From: Proteles cristata cristata
Lineage: Eukaryota; Chordata; Mammalia; Carnivora; Hyaenidae
Direction of reading: 5' to 3'
NCBI GenBank assembly: GCA_017311185.1
Contig: JAESUZ010003880.1
Location: forward strand, 1 to 64,000
Length of the DNA stretch: 64,000 nt
Position numbers and translations under genes: made by a program
Notes under the pieces: model-generated
The model's input: only the letters and a program-made list of their open reading frames with translations
Told to the model about the DNA's origin: nothing
Databases searched by the model: none
Shown here: positions 24,266 through 35,756 of the stretch, one piece after another
Position numbering within the stretch: the stretch's first letter is position 1
How the letters are laid out: every line of letters starts with the position of its first letter

Positions 24266-24640
24266 AGAAACTTTCAAAGATATACAAAATTAAAGTAATC
24301 TAACAAAACCCATGTATACAATTTCAATAATGAGCATTTATCCAATCTTATTTCATCTTATTTTTCTGAAATATTTTAAAGCAATCCCAAATATATTATT
24401 TTCAATTATAAATGTTTCAGTTTGCGTCTCTAACAGAGAAGAACTTTTTAAAAACATAACCCAATACAATGAACATATATAATGAAACTAACAACATTTC
24501 TTAATATCATCGAATCCAGTCCATGGTCAAATTTTTCAGCTACCTCTAAGGTATCTTTTTTACAACTGCTTTGTTCAAATCAGGATCTAACCAAGCCCAT
24601 AGACTGCACTTGGCTGATAAGGCTCTCAAGTCCCCTTTTA
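24266..24640. mobile_element. Old L1-like 3' segment
   Basis: Phrases such as 'tgaaatattttaaagcaatc', 'tcttaatatcatcgaatcca' and 'aatcaggatctaaccaagcc' match an old mammalian repeat that I recall as an L1ME-type 3' region. Assigned by memory only. Confidence 0.4.
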
Positions 24641-24679
24641 TCTGTGACAGTGTCTCCTTCTATTCCCCCCGCCCCCCGC

Positions 24680-24700
24680 AACACACACACACACACACAC
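24680..24700 (+). repeat. (CA)n microsatellite
   Basis: About ten CA units directly after a C-rich run (24665-24677). Confidence 0.9.
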
Positions 24701-24719
24701 GATTTTGGATTTGGAAGAA

Positions 24720-25088
24720 ACTGTTTGAAAGATATGCTCTATTAATGGCAGGTTAGTATTATCCCCTCCATATTCAAAGTACCTCAAACCTACATTTTGT
24801 ACTACAGCATTCCAAGTGCTTTCAAAGAGGAGAGAAATGTTTTCTGCTTCTAAGAGAGGACGTTAACACTACCAACTCTTGTAGAGAAAATGCCACTTAA
24901 TAGGGTAAGGAGATGGCCTTAGATTCTTTAATATGGACACAAAGGACTATCATGAAATAAATCAAAAGATCTGAGGACTTTCTTCCAGTCCTAGATTTCT
25001 CTGGGACCTATCATTAGATGTGCATTTAGATGTTCACTATGGGAAAATGACCAAGAGAATTTCCTGCTTTCTGTTAAACAGCAATTAA
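24720..25088. other. Unique stretch
   Basis: Nothing recognisable. No ORF worth listing. Confidence 0.4.
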
Positions 25089-25100
25089 AAATTCTTCTTT

Positions 25101-25341
25101 GGAGCACTTGCATGACACTATCAGTTAAGTTCCTGGCTCTTGATTCAGTTCAGGTCATGATCTCACAGTTCAGGCATTGGAGCCCCACACTGGGCTCTGT
25201 GCTGACAGCATGGAACCTACTTGGGATTCTCTCACTCACCCTCTCTCTCCCTTTCCCTGTTCATTTGCTCTCCCTCTCTCTCAAAATAAAGAGAAAATAA
25301 AAACATTTTTAAAAATTCCTTTAAAAAACTAAAAAGAAAAG
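25101..25341 (+). mobile_element. CAN-SINE
   Basis: Diverged copy with a 12-bp TSD AAATTCTTCTTT (25089-25100 and 25342-25353). The head has drifted (GGAGCACTTGCATGACAC). Confidence 0.92.
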
Positions 25342-25353
25342 AAATTCTTCTTT

Positions 25354-26435
25354 GTTGATAAGAAATGACAAGAATATTTCTTGACCTGATGAAAGGAGAC
25401 AGGTTAGGTATTACTATAAAAGTCTATACTGCCCATAAAACTGATGGGCCCATGGGTTTAGCTAAATTCAACTCTGAGGGCCTAACTACAGTTAATTGGC
25501 TTTCATCAGCTCTTTCCGATAATTCAATAGAACAATACCCAAAAGAATCAAAGGGACACTAATAAATTATGAATGAGCAGAAGAGATTTTCTGAGATAAG
25601 AGGGAAAAAATCAAGATAAATGTAGCCCCTGTTGATTCGATATCATGGTATGAATAGGTTTTGTCAAAGGATCACTTGTAGAAATAACTACCAAGGAGAT
25701 AAACTTTCAAGATCTTGACCAAGCATTGACTTCTGGAAGCAAGTCAAAAACTTAAATTTAGATATTGGTTCCCATACACACTATTTAACCATCAAATACA
25801 ACATTCTTTTATAGACTGTAATAAAAGGCTGAAATTATAAATGAGGTGTTTGTATTCATTTCAAATTATTTTGGACTTGGGGATTCTTTTGAAATGTCCA
25901 TGTGAGTCAACGTGGGGTGGGAACTGGAAAAAGAAAGCACGGTCTCCCACTCATAGCTAATTCTGGCTCTGGTAATCAGGGAAACACAAGAGGCAGCCAA
26001 GTATGGACTGGCAACCCTAACTAGCTTGTTTTGTCATTTTGTCTTTCACTCAATAATCACCCTATCTTGGGCATTCATTAGAGTATGACCTAGCACTAGG
26101 TCCACCGTGTTTTAAGTATAATAATTCTTCATCAAAATGTGAAGCCAGGGGTCTGGTTTAACACTGACATTCACTTTTAATTAAGATGGATAATTCAAAA
26201 AGATGCTATTGTTGGCAAACAAACCACAAAAGGAAATTAGCGGTCTATGGGACTCAAGGCAGGATGGTGGAGAGAAAAAAGAGTGGCAAGAGAAGAAATT
26301 AGGAGAAAGAAAGGATATTTTTGTTTTGCTTTGCTTTTAAATATCCCAAATATCTGATGAAAAGGAAAATAGAAGAAAGGGAAGAAAGGAAGGAAAAGAA
26401 ATTATAGCGATTGCTTTAGGTTCAAAGACATTTTT
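25354..26435. other. Unique stretch
   Basis: About 1.1 kb of AT-rich DNA. A purine-rich patch lies at 26341-26400. No gene feature seen. Confidence 0.45.
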
Positions 26436-26449
26436 AAAAGTTGGCACAT

Positions 26450-26658
26450 ATAGCCTTGGTGGCTCAGTCAGTTAAGTGTCTGACTTTGGCTCAGGTCAAG
26501 ATCTCACTGTTCGTGAGTTCAAGCCCTGTGTCAAGCTCTGTGCTGGCAACTCAGACCCTGGAGCCTGCTTCAGATTCTGTGTCTCCCTCTCTATCTGTCC
26601 CTCCCTCACTCATGCTCTGTCTCTCTCTTTTCTCAAAAATAAATAAACTTAAAAAAAA
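26450..26658 (+). mobile_element. CAN-SINE
   Basis: 14-bp TSD AAAAGTTGGCACAT (26436-26449 and 26659-26672). The 5' end lacks the GGGGCACC bases and starts near 'atagccttggtggctcagtc'. Confidence 0.93.
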
Positions 26659-26672
26659 AAAAGTTGGCACAT

Positions 26673-29600
26673 GTAAGACTGTGGGGTGGAAGCTCCAAAT
26701 CTCCTACATGCTGGGTTGATTGTAGGGAAGAGGTAGGTTGATTGTAGCACAAGGCTGAGCTGTTCCATTGGTCTTGGTCTTTGGAGTGTGGACAAGACAA
26801 GCCAAGTCCATTCAATCTACAAATGCTTTTTATAACTATTCATATTTGTTAAGGCCTAGAACTGAGAGAAAGCAGCACAATTTTTCATCCTTTAATTTCA
26901 AATCTCAAAAGGAGGAATTTTGGTTAGATGAGACCCAGATTCTATAATAAGTTGCTTTAAAAGAGAAAACCCTGAAAACCTGGCAACTGATAAGGGTCGT
27001 TCCTTGGAAGAAGGCATAATATCTTGATTCTGTTTCTTCAAACGAGATTCACTAAGAGCAATGGGAAAATACAGGAAGATAGATTTCAACTCAATACTTA
27101 AGCAAGAAAATTTTTTAAACATTTTTATCAACCCAATCATGAAACTCTTTGAAAGGGTGAGATGTCTGACACTGGAAATTGTCAAGAATAGATAACTTCC
27201 TATCAGAAAAACTGAACATGAGTTGTTTTCAACCCTGGTAGGACAATGAGGACTGCTTTGAAGTTTAGTTATGACCCCCAGGTTGACATTCATGCTCTTA
27301 GTATACATTAAGAAACATGATGACTAATGCTACAGATTTGTTCATTTAAAAAGCATTAAAATGGTACATTTTATGTTATTTACAGTTAACCATAGTAAAA
27401 AACAATAAACCACAATGATAAAATATTAGTTTAATAGTACTTTTTAAATAAATGTGTACTTTATTTATGATAACAGCATTCACATATCAGAAAAATAATA
27501 TTCATTATTCCTTTATTCACTTATTTATTTATAGAATGTGATGTGTCCCAGGCACTGAGGTGGGCACTGATGATACAAAAATGAGTGAAAACCCATATGG
27601 CACCCAACCTCAGAAAGCACATATATTTGCATGATTTGATACTTATTAATCTACACACAGTGGTATTTCACATGCTGATTAGAGAACCCTGTCTCAAATT
27701 TCCCCAGTTTCTCAGAAGTCCTGAGCCCACAAGTTGAAAATTACTAGTATAAAGCAACCTCTCCTTCTTTAACTCTCTACTGTGTGATTATAAACAAAAA
27801 TCCAGGTCAGGAATAATATTTGGCTACAGGTAATGTGGTAGAGTACGAAAACTTCATACCATTCTGAGTTAGTCACAAGAAAACAGATTTAGGATCTCTT
27901 TCATGTGACCTGATATGCCCTTAACCAGAATAGGAAGGTGATTGATAACATGATGATTTGTCATTCCAGATTTGGACTTTTGCTCCTATTGTACAAAAAA
28001 GAAAAAAAGAAAAGCACACTTTTAAAAAGTCTTAGGAAGGAGTATTTAGGGGCATCTAAAATGGGACTATGAACCACTAGTTTAAAATAAAGAGGTTTTG
28101 CTTTAATATCACACTCAATTTTGCTCTTGTAGAAGAATAGTCAGATGGTTAACAATTTACTTGATATCTTGGGTGCCTGCCAAAATACTTGCTGATTTCA
28201 TTCTAAAATATGTCCTTCCAGGGGGTACAAAATGAGAATGATTCCTCTAGTTTTGCATCTGTATTTGCTACACGTTCTTTTAAGGACAGAGTTAGGGGGA
28301 AAGGGAGGTGTTTTATATTTAGCTATACTACTTGAAAACAGAAAGCCTCTGAATAATCAGATTTTTTTTCTTCTCCACTTGGCCCCCAACTGAGCAGGTT
28401 GAAATCCTTTCCTACCTGGAGCGCTGCAGGGGGTGTGACAAGTGGAGATATTACTGGACATTTGCATTTTAAGAATTAATAAAAATTCCTTATTTGTCTG
28501 AAAGCCCCATGACCAAGTTTATGACCTTGACATTTTATAACCCCCTACACTGGTTTCTCTCCTGGTATGGCCAAACAAACCAACATAAATCTGTATTTTA
28601 AAGAATGCAATTAGTAATGTGCTACTGGACCGCAGACTGGAACTATGCAGTTCCCTGGCCACAGAATTTCACAAAAGGGAAACCAACAATACAGAACAAT
28701 GAAAAGCATTCCCTAAGCTATATTAACCTTTAGGTCACCCATACTAATGACAACTATTCCATGTGAACATTTCTTAACTCAAGCAAACAATCTATTGAGA
28801 ACAAAAGGTCAAAATTTCCTTTTTTGAGGTTAACACAGAAAAATTTCTTTCCACTTATTCTTGCATAGAAATTGATATCCTTGGTGCTTCCTGGGGATGA
28901 TATTCAAGGCTTAGTCTGTAAATCTACCTTAAGGTTCTCTGAGATCCATCCCTTGACTAGTTCCTGAGCCTAGTCTGCCTCTGTGGTCCTGTACTTGAGG
29001 CAACACTGAAAGAGCTAATTAGGGCTGTTCCCAAAGCCAACAGACCTCTGAGGATGGGCTTGCCAAGGGAAAGTGATGGGTTCTACTATCAACACCCTGC
29101 AGTGCAGGAAGAACACTGGGAAGGGGGTACCCATGGAAAATTCAAGAATGTTTCCTGAGCCAAGGGAAAGAGAAAGGGAAGCTGGCCTTGAGCCTGGCAC
29201 TGAAGAATACAGAGGACATAGGACACTGATTAAGACTCCACAGTCCTGTTCTTCTTGAGTAATCTTAAAAAAGGAATTTCTTGGAAGATAAGTGGAATGA
29301 ATCCCTAACTGGTAAGGCCATGCAAGGCTTTGGTAGAGACCCAAGCGCCCTCTGGAGGTGACACCGAGGTTTCCAAGTCATTGCGTTGCTTGAGGATGTT
29401 TGGGGAGGGGCTGAGGGGTCCTTACCAAACATACAAATCTGAGAAAGCCTCCGAGACCAGAAACACCACTGGGAGCTACCAAGGAAGCCCTAGCTGATAG
29501 GAATGATTCCCAAGGGCAGCAGTATCACACTTCGTCTCTTCTTCCTACTTGTCACCCTTGAGGGACACTGAAGCCAGTCTTTACTAGGTATTTAACATTT

Positions 29601-29754
29601 AGGTGTGGTATAGTGAGGGAAAAGGATTTCTTCTTTTGGAAACCACTCTATGCTCTCAAGCCCTTTTACCCTAAACCATGTGGACCCTTGACAACAAAAT
29701 TATTTCTTGTTATTTTTTTTTCCTAAAAATTCTTGCAGAATTCAACTTTGCCAC
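26673..29754. other. Repeat-poor block of 3.1 kb
   Basis: Only one weak L2 fossil (27510-27625) was recognised, in contrast to the SINE-packed flanks. ORFs of 136 (26898-27308, -) and 109 codons (29015-29344, -) carry no recognised domain. The 136-codon one is the longest non-repeat ORF here and is only weakly suspected of being coding. Confidence 0.5.
27510..27625 (-). mobile_element. L2 fossil
   Basis: 'tcccaggcactgaggtgggc' followed by 'gatacaaaaatgagtgaaa', a diverged antisense L2 end. Confidence 0.5.
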
Positions 29755-30186
29755 CTCCTCCAGCAACCTAAGTCCACTGCCTCTCATGATGTCCCTCATG
29801 AGACAGCCACTCTACTAAGCATGACTTTCTTCAGCTTGGTCACCACCACTGCTCCTACTGCTATGGCCTTGGACATAAGGCATCACCCTCCCCTTTGCCA
29901 CATCTTTTTAAGTATGTAACAGGCCCTTTTGGTATTTTGTCATACCAGACTTCCAGCTCTAACAAGACTTCTCCTCCAGCAACCTAAGTCCACTGCCTCT
30001 CATGATGTCCCTCATGAGACAGCCACTCTACTAAGCATGACTTTCTTCAGCTTGGTCACCACCACTGCTCCTACTGCTTTGGCCTTGGACATAAGGCATC
30101 ACCCTCCCCTTTGCCACATCTTTTTAAGTATGTAACAGGCCCTTTTGGTATTTTGTCATACCAGACTTCCAGCTCTAACAAGACTT
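29755..30186 (+). repeat. 216-bp direct tandem duplication
   Basis: Unit 1 is 29755-29970 and unit 2 is 29971-30186. By eye the only difference is A at 29863 versus T at 30079. The unit is not a recognised repeat. Its period is a multiple of three, so the same short ORF appears in each copy (ending at 29919 and 30135) with nearly identical C-terminal residues. No evidence of translation. Confidence 0.95.
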
Positions 30187-30294
30187 CTACCACGGTTTAA
30201 AAGTAGCCAACTGGAAAACAGTCTAAGATTGTCTCCTAAAATGTGAACTAAATGCATTCGACTTATCTGGAATATTTGTTTTGAACAAGGTTAA

Positions 30295-30415
30295 GGGCCC
30301 ACTTCACACTTACTCAATTAGAATTTCTAGAAGTGGGTCTCAGATATCTGCACCTATAAAACGTTCCCCAAGATATCTCATGTACATCAATATCTGAATC
30401 ACTGTCATAGGAAGT
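30295..30415. mobile_element. MER5-like hAT fossil
   Basis: 'actcaattagaatttctaga' and 'gtgggtctcagatatctgca' recall the middle of MER5, and the end reads 'ctgaatcactgtcat'. Weak. Confidence 0.4.
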
Positions 30416-30926
30416 AATTTACAACTGCTATAAGACAGAGTTTCTCCCAAGCCTTCTGGACAGAAAGCCAACATTCAGAGACCCTCAGGGTACCCCCATG
30501 CCTAGATTTCAACCTACTTTCATGTGGCAAGATTTGGCTCACCCCCACACTGGTAGTGTACTGGCATGTCTATACAAGAAAGCTTAGACAAAATGCCAAA
30601 AGGTCCAGTGAGAGAAGAATTTTCTCTCTTGAGTCTAAGGCTCACCCATGTCCTGCCTTTTTTTATCCAGTCCCAGGAAATGCTTCTCTGATATGAGTGA
30701 CAATGGAATACCCACTGTCATCATGGAAATCACTTCCCCCAACTCTCAGAGCTCCTGCTCTGAGAGCCTCAAGGATAATCACTTCAATATATTTTCAAAA
30801 GTCTGGGTCATTCCTTTCCTAAATAACATCACAGCTTAGGCATTAACAGTCCAAACTCAGCTCCACCAAGTCCAAACCAGTTCTTTTTATAGTCTCTCCT
30901 CTGTTGTAAGATAAAGACAAGGCCTT
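30416..30926. other. Unique stretch
   Basis: No repeat or gene recognised. A 63-codon ORF at 30648-30839 is not distinctive. Confidence 0.4.
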
Positions 30927-31157
30927 GGGGCACCTGGGTGGCTCAGTTGGTTAAGTGCCCAATTCTCTGATTTCAGCTCAGGTCATGATCTCACCATTAG
31001 TGAGATTAAGCCCTGCCTCCAGCTCTGTGCTGACAGTACAGAGTCTGCTTGGGATTGATTCTCTCTCTCTCTCTCTCTTTCTACTCTCTCTTTGTCCTTG
31101 CCCTGCTTGCTCCCATTCTCTCTCTCAAAATAAATAAATAAACATTAAAAAAAAAAA
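30927..31157 (+). mobile_element. CAN-SINE
   Basis: Full copy. The flanks share a drifted AAAGA..AGGCCT duplication (30914-30926 and about 31156-31167). Confidence 0.9.
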
Positions 31158-31277
31158 AGATAGGCCTATCTATACTCCTTTCCTGTAGTTCTCTCCAAGA
31201 AAAAGCAAGAGGTAGCCAACAGGGTCTTGAACCATACAAGAGGCATTTCATATTCTTTGATTCTAAAATGACATCAA

Positions 31278-31515
31278 GGGCACCTGGGTGGCTCAGTTGG
31301 TTAAGCATCTGACTTCAGCTCAGGTCATGATCTCACCATTTGTGAGTTTGAGCCTGTGTCAGGCTCTGTGCTGACAGCTCAGAGTCTGGAGCCTGCTTCC
31401 CATTCTGTGTCTCCCTCTCTCTCTGCCCCTCCCCTGCTTGCACTCTGTCTCTCTGTCTCTCTCTGTCTCTCTCTCAAAACAATATATAAACATTAAAAAC
31501 AGTAAATAAATAAAT
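31278..31515 (+). mobile_element. CAN-SINE
   Basis: Full copy with a 12-bp TSD carrying one mismatch (AAATGACATCAA 31266-31277; AAATGGCATCAA 31516-31527). Confidence 0.93.
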
Positions 31516-31576
31516 AAATGGCATCAATTATCAGAGAGACCATCAATATAATGTAGTTTTTTAAAAACCCAATATA

Positions 31577-31766
31577 GGGGCGCCTGGGTGGCTCAGTTAG
31601 GTATTGGACTTTGGCTAAGGTCATGATCTCAGGGTTCTTGGGTTTGAGCCCCACGCTGGGCTCTCTGCTATCAGCATGGAGCCTGCTTCAGGTCCTCTGT
31701 CCCTCTCTCTCTCTCCCATTCCCTTTCTCACTCTGTCTCAAAAATAAATAAATATTTTTTAAAAAT
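31577..31766 (+). mobile_element. CAN-SINE
   Basis: Full head with a shortened body ('ctgctatcagcatggagcct'). The A-rich tail is followed within about 10 bases by the next SINE. Confidence 0.92.
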
Positions 31767-31776
31767 TAAAGATCCT

Positions 31777-31992
31777 GGGGCGCCTGGGTGGCTTAGTCGG
31801 TTAAGCGTCCGACTTTCGCTTAGGTCATGATCTTGCGGTTTGTGGGTTCGAGCCCCGCGTCGGGCTCTGTGCTGGTTGCCAGCTCAGAGCCTGGAGCCTG
31901 TTTCAGTCTGTGACCCCCTCTCTCTGACCTCCTCAGCTCACGCTGCCCTCTCTCTCTCCTGGTAGAAATAAATAAAACATTTAAAAAAATAA
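31777..31992 (+). mobile_element. CAN-SINE, young subtype
   Basis: Head and body of the young form, immediately behind the tail of the preceding copy. It is the fourth same-strand SINE in 1.1 kb. Confidence 0.93.
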
Positions 31993-32846
31993 AGACCTGA
32001 GACATGTTAAATGTATACTAAAATATTTACTAAATATATATATATTTATCCATACAATTACATTACATTTTATTATATAGTATTACAGTCAAAGTTAAAG
32101 TGACTTTTCCTATTCATAAACTTCCAAACCACTTTTTATTGTATCATGCCATGCACAATACATGGCATCAGTGACTTTGATTTGGCCTAATACTTGCTGA
32201 TCGCCTTTACCACTTTTAGATTAACAGAATAATTTCAAAGCAGATTAATTAAAGAATACCAGGATGTATTCTACATACTACATTTGTTTTTATTTTCTTA
32301 ATTGGACATTATCCAGGAAACTCAAGCTTTCCTTGAATATTATCCAGAAAATTTTGACATAATTTAGTGCTCAAGTCTTTTATGATGTCTGAATCAGTCA
32401 CACCAATTTTTTCTATATTTAGCAGTTTCCACTGCCTGTAATTGCATTGCTAGCCTCACAATATATAATTATTTTGGACAATCACTGACAAAATGAAATA
32501 AAGTATTTTTGGGTGGCTCCCTTTCTTGGAACCTGGAAAGCATGTAGTTTTTGCTGGCCAAGAAAATATGGACAGCAAGTCAATCTTAGAATGACAAATT
32601 TGTTCCCTGAAAAAATGTATATCCCATAGATCTATTTTCATGCCCTTCAAATACACAGTAACTTTTCTTTTCAATGCTACATGAAAGTGTAATTTTTTTT
32701 TTAATTATTTTAAGTGAGACTAAGGAACCCAAATTTAAATTTAAATATTTATGGTATTATGCAAATAATTCAACAAAGTGACAATCTGATTACAGAAATT
32801 TCTATACATGGCTTAAGTTTCCTGTACATATAAAATGGTAGCTTTA
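31993..32846. other. AT-rich unique stretch
   Basis: Contains short TA runs near 32035-32046. No gene feature seen. Confidence 0.45.
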
Positions 32847-32858
32847 TAAAAAATTATT

Positions 32859-33068
32859 ATTTTTAATTTTTCTAAACATTTATTTATTATTGAGAAACAG
32901 AGAGAGGCAGAACATGTGAGTGAGAGGGGGAGACACAGAATCCGAAGCAGGCTTCAGGCTCTTGAGCTGTCAGCACAAAGCCCAACATGGGGCCTGAACC
33001 CATGAGCGGTGAGATCATGACCTGAGCTGAAGTCGGATGCTCAACCTATTGAGCCATCCAGGTGCCCC
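32859..33068 (-). mobile_element. CAN-SINE
   Basis: Antisense copy with a perfect 12-bp TSD TAAAAAATTATT (32847-32858 and 33069-33080). Confidence 0.93.
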
Positions 33069-33184
33069 TAAAAAATTATTTTTGATGCAGAGTTCAGATG
33101 GGCAGTTGGCAATTTCAGAATCATCAAAATGTAAAAGGTGGGGACTGCAAAGATAAAACTCCACCGGTACTATGAAGGATCTAC

Positions 33185-33389
33185 ATTTTTTATAGCTTTT
33201 AAAATTTTTATTTATTTTTGAGAAAGAGAGAATGAGCAGGGTAAGGGCAGAGAGAGGGCAGTACAAAAGATCTGAAGCAGGTTCAGTGCTGACAGCAGAG
33301 AGTCCATTGCGGGACTTAAACTCATGAACCATGACATTGACCTGAGCCAAAATCAGAAGCTTAACCGACTGAGCCACTCAGATGCCCCT
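33185..33389 (-). mobile_element. CAN-SINE, diverged
   Basis: Antisense copy with a 10-bp TSD AAGGATCTAC (33175-33184 and 33391-33400). Confidence 0.92.
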
Positions 33390-33454
33390 AAAGGATCTAC
33401 TTTTTAACACAAAGAACACGTATAAGTAGATTTACATTTAGAAAAAATACACTA

Positions 33455-33473
33455 TACACACACACACACACAT
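33455..33473 (+). repeat. (CA)n microsatellite
   Basis: Short CA run at the edge of the old L1 fragment. Confidence 0.8.
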
Positions 33474-33479
33474 ATACAA

Positions 33480-34430
33480 CTGTACGAATCAGCTCCAGGA
33501 AGTTTAAGGATTTAAATATGAAAACCAAAACTTGAACATTTTTAGAAAAAATATATAGGATTTTTAAAATATGATCAATAAACATCTGAAGAGATGTTCA
33601 ATCTTACTAGTAATTAGAGAAATGTAAATTTAAACAATGTATGAGATATGAGATTGGCATAAATTAAGAAGCCTGATAATATCCAGTGATGGTGAAGAGG
33701 TGGAAAAATAGGAACTCTAAGGCACTATAATTTGTATAATAACAATTTGGCAATTACTAACAAAATTAAAGCTATGCCCCACTTCTTGATTTATACCATA
33801 GAAAAACTCCCACACATGTGCACAAGGAAACATATCAAGTAAAAACCTAAATATCCACCAACAGAAGAATAGATAAGTAAATTATGGTATACTTAAGCAC
33901 TAGAACACTATGGTATATTTAAGCAGTTTTTTGTTCCGCTATACAGTAACTTAAATAAAGGTATTGGAGCAACCTCTATCAACATGGATAAGTCTTTTTA
34001 TGTTAAGCAAAAAAGAAAAGTAATTGGCGAACTTTAGGTACAGTATACCATTTATATAAAGCTTAAAGTCATGCAAACAATCCTACCTATTGTTTATGGG
34101 TACATAACTCATATAATAAAAAGAAGCATAACCAAAAAATAAGCAAAAATAAAAACAAAAACAAAAACAAAATACAGGCATGGGAATAATAAACACCAAA
34201 TTCACGATAGTGGTTATCACAGGAGAGGGGCAGAGGAAGGATATACAGGTATTTCAACTCTATCTTACTTTTTGATACTCTTATTCCAAGAAAAGAAAGA
34301 AAAAGATCTGAAAAAAACTGTGGTAAGATGCTAAGACTATTTAAAGCTAGGCGGTGGGTATACATTATTTGTCATATGATTTTCTTTTTCTATATGCTTA
34401 AGTTACTTTATAAGTTTATAAAGGGGAAAG
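33480..34430 (+). mobile_element. Old LINE-1, ORF2 3' part and 3' UTR
   Basis: Follows L1M order: an 'atttagagaaatgtaaattt' type block, 'acctaaatatccaccaacag', 'taaattatggtatacttaag', 'aacatggataagtcttttta', then a UTR with 'atagtggttatcacaggaga'. No open frame survives. A CAAAAA-type run sits at 34138-34172. Confidence 0.75.
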
Positions 34431-35175
34431 ACTACATTATGAGATAGTAACAACAGAACTTAAAGACAACTGATGGACCATTGATACCGTGTTAGCTTTG
34501 TCTTCCACTGTCAGATGAGAGTTACTCCAAGTAGATAAATGCAAGTAAGTCAAAAGTTTTCAGTGACATAGTACTTTAAAGAATCAGCACATGTCAGTGG
34601 GCATTTTAACTATATTGATCACTTGAACTGACCTGAGTGATAATGGGAAGTAATTTTCCATTATTTTCATTTGACAATGAAGTTAAAAATTGAGAACAAG
34701 TAATAAAAGAAAACTTCATAGTAGTTTTTCAAGAGTAATCTTCTCATTTTGAAAGTACTAGCCCTTTCATTTCTCCCAAAATGTAGGAGAGAGAATGTTT
34801 TTAATTGATGCTTTTAGTAACTTTAAAGAAAGAGTTCCAAAAGGTCAACTTAGCGCCTTTTCTCAGTGCCAAATCAAGTCACCAAAATACTGGAAGCAGG
34901 GTGTTGTAACAAAAAGACCACAAAGCCGAAAATCAAGAAACAGAATCTAAGGGATGGTTTTGCTACTAACAGGGGGAAAGTATAGTCTCTTAATCAATGC
35001 ACTTTAGACATTGGATTAGTTAATCTCTAAATTATCTTTCAGTCCTGGTTAAGAATATTTTCATTTATCTCCAACAGTAAAGTAAGAGAGTGGTTTAGTG
35101 AAAATAAAAAGCAAAACATAACCTCCAAATGAAAGGCACACCTTTAAAAACTCCCAACCAGTGGCCTAAGAATCT
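34431..35175. other. Unique stretch
   Basis: About 745 bp with no recognised element and no ORF of 60 codons lying wholly inside. Confidence 0.4.
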
Positions 35176-35189
35176 AAACCCAGAGTACA

Positions 35190-35427
35190 GGAGCACCTGG
35201 GTGGCTCAGTTGGTTAAGTGTCCAACTTTGGCTCAGGTCATGATCTCACAGTTCATGGGTTTGAGCCCCGCATCAGGCTCTGTGCTGACAGCTAGCTCAG
35301 AGCCTAGAGCTGCTTCAGATTCTGTATCTTCCTCTCTCTCTGACCCTCCCCTGCTCACGCTGTCTCTCTCTCTCACACACAAATAAATAAAAACATTAAA
35401 AAAAAATTTTTTTTAAATAAAAAAAAT
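35190..35427 (+). mobile_element. CAN-SINE
   Basis: Full copy with a 14-bp TSD carrying one mismatch (AAACCCAGAGTACA 35176-35189; AAATCCAGAGTACA 35428-35441). It has the GACAGCTAGCTCAGAG variant. Confidence 0.95.
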
Positions 35428-35587
35428 AAATCCAGAGTACAATTTGCTAGGCACCAAGTAACAATCAGATGGTCAATTGGATCATGAAGGCATTTCGAAT
35501 TTAACACTACCTGAATGGTTTCCTTGGGTTTTGAAAGAAATTGAAGTAATTGAGAACTAAAACTATTAAAAGGAGAATGCTATAATC

Positions 35588-35735
35588 AGTGGTTTTCAAA
35601 CTTTCTTATGTATCAGAATCACTCATATGAACTGTGGCAAATACAGTTGCTGGGCTCCATCTGATTCAGGAAATCTAAAGTGGGACTCAGGTGTATTCTT
35701 CACAAACCACGTTGATAATTACAGTGTATACAAAC
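35588..35735 (+). mobile_element. MER5A-like hAT-Charlie element
   Basis: Begins with the terminal 'cagtggttttcaaactttc' and continues with 'gctgggctccatctgattca', the typical MER5A inside. Confidence 0.7.
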
Positions 35736-35756
35736 ATTTAAGAATCAATGTTGTAT

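Noticed and set aside
26898..27308. 136-codon antisense ORF in the repeat-poor block
   Set aside because: No recognised family or codon bias, and an ORF of this length can arise by chance in 64 kb. A cross-species check for synonymous substitution excess would settle it.
29707..30135. Paired short ORFs in the tandem duplication as a duplicated gene
   Set aside because: They match only because the 216-bp period keeps the reading frame. No start context, domain or splice signals support coding.
29755..30186. CRISPR-like or satellite array
   Set aside because: Only two adjacent units with no spacers; the host is a mammal.
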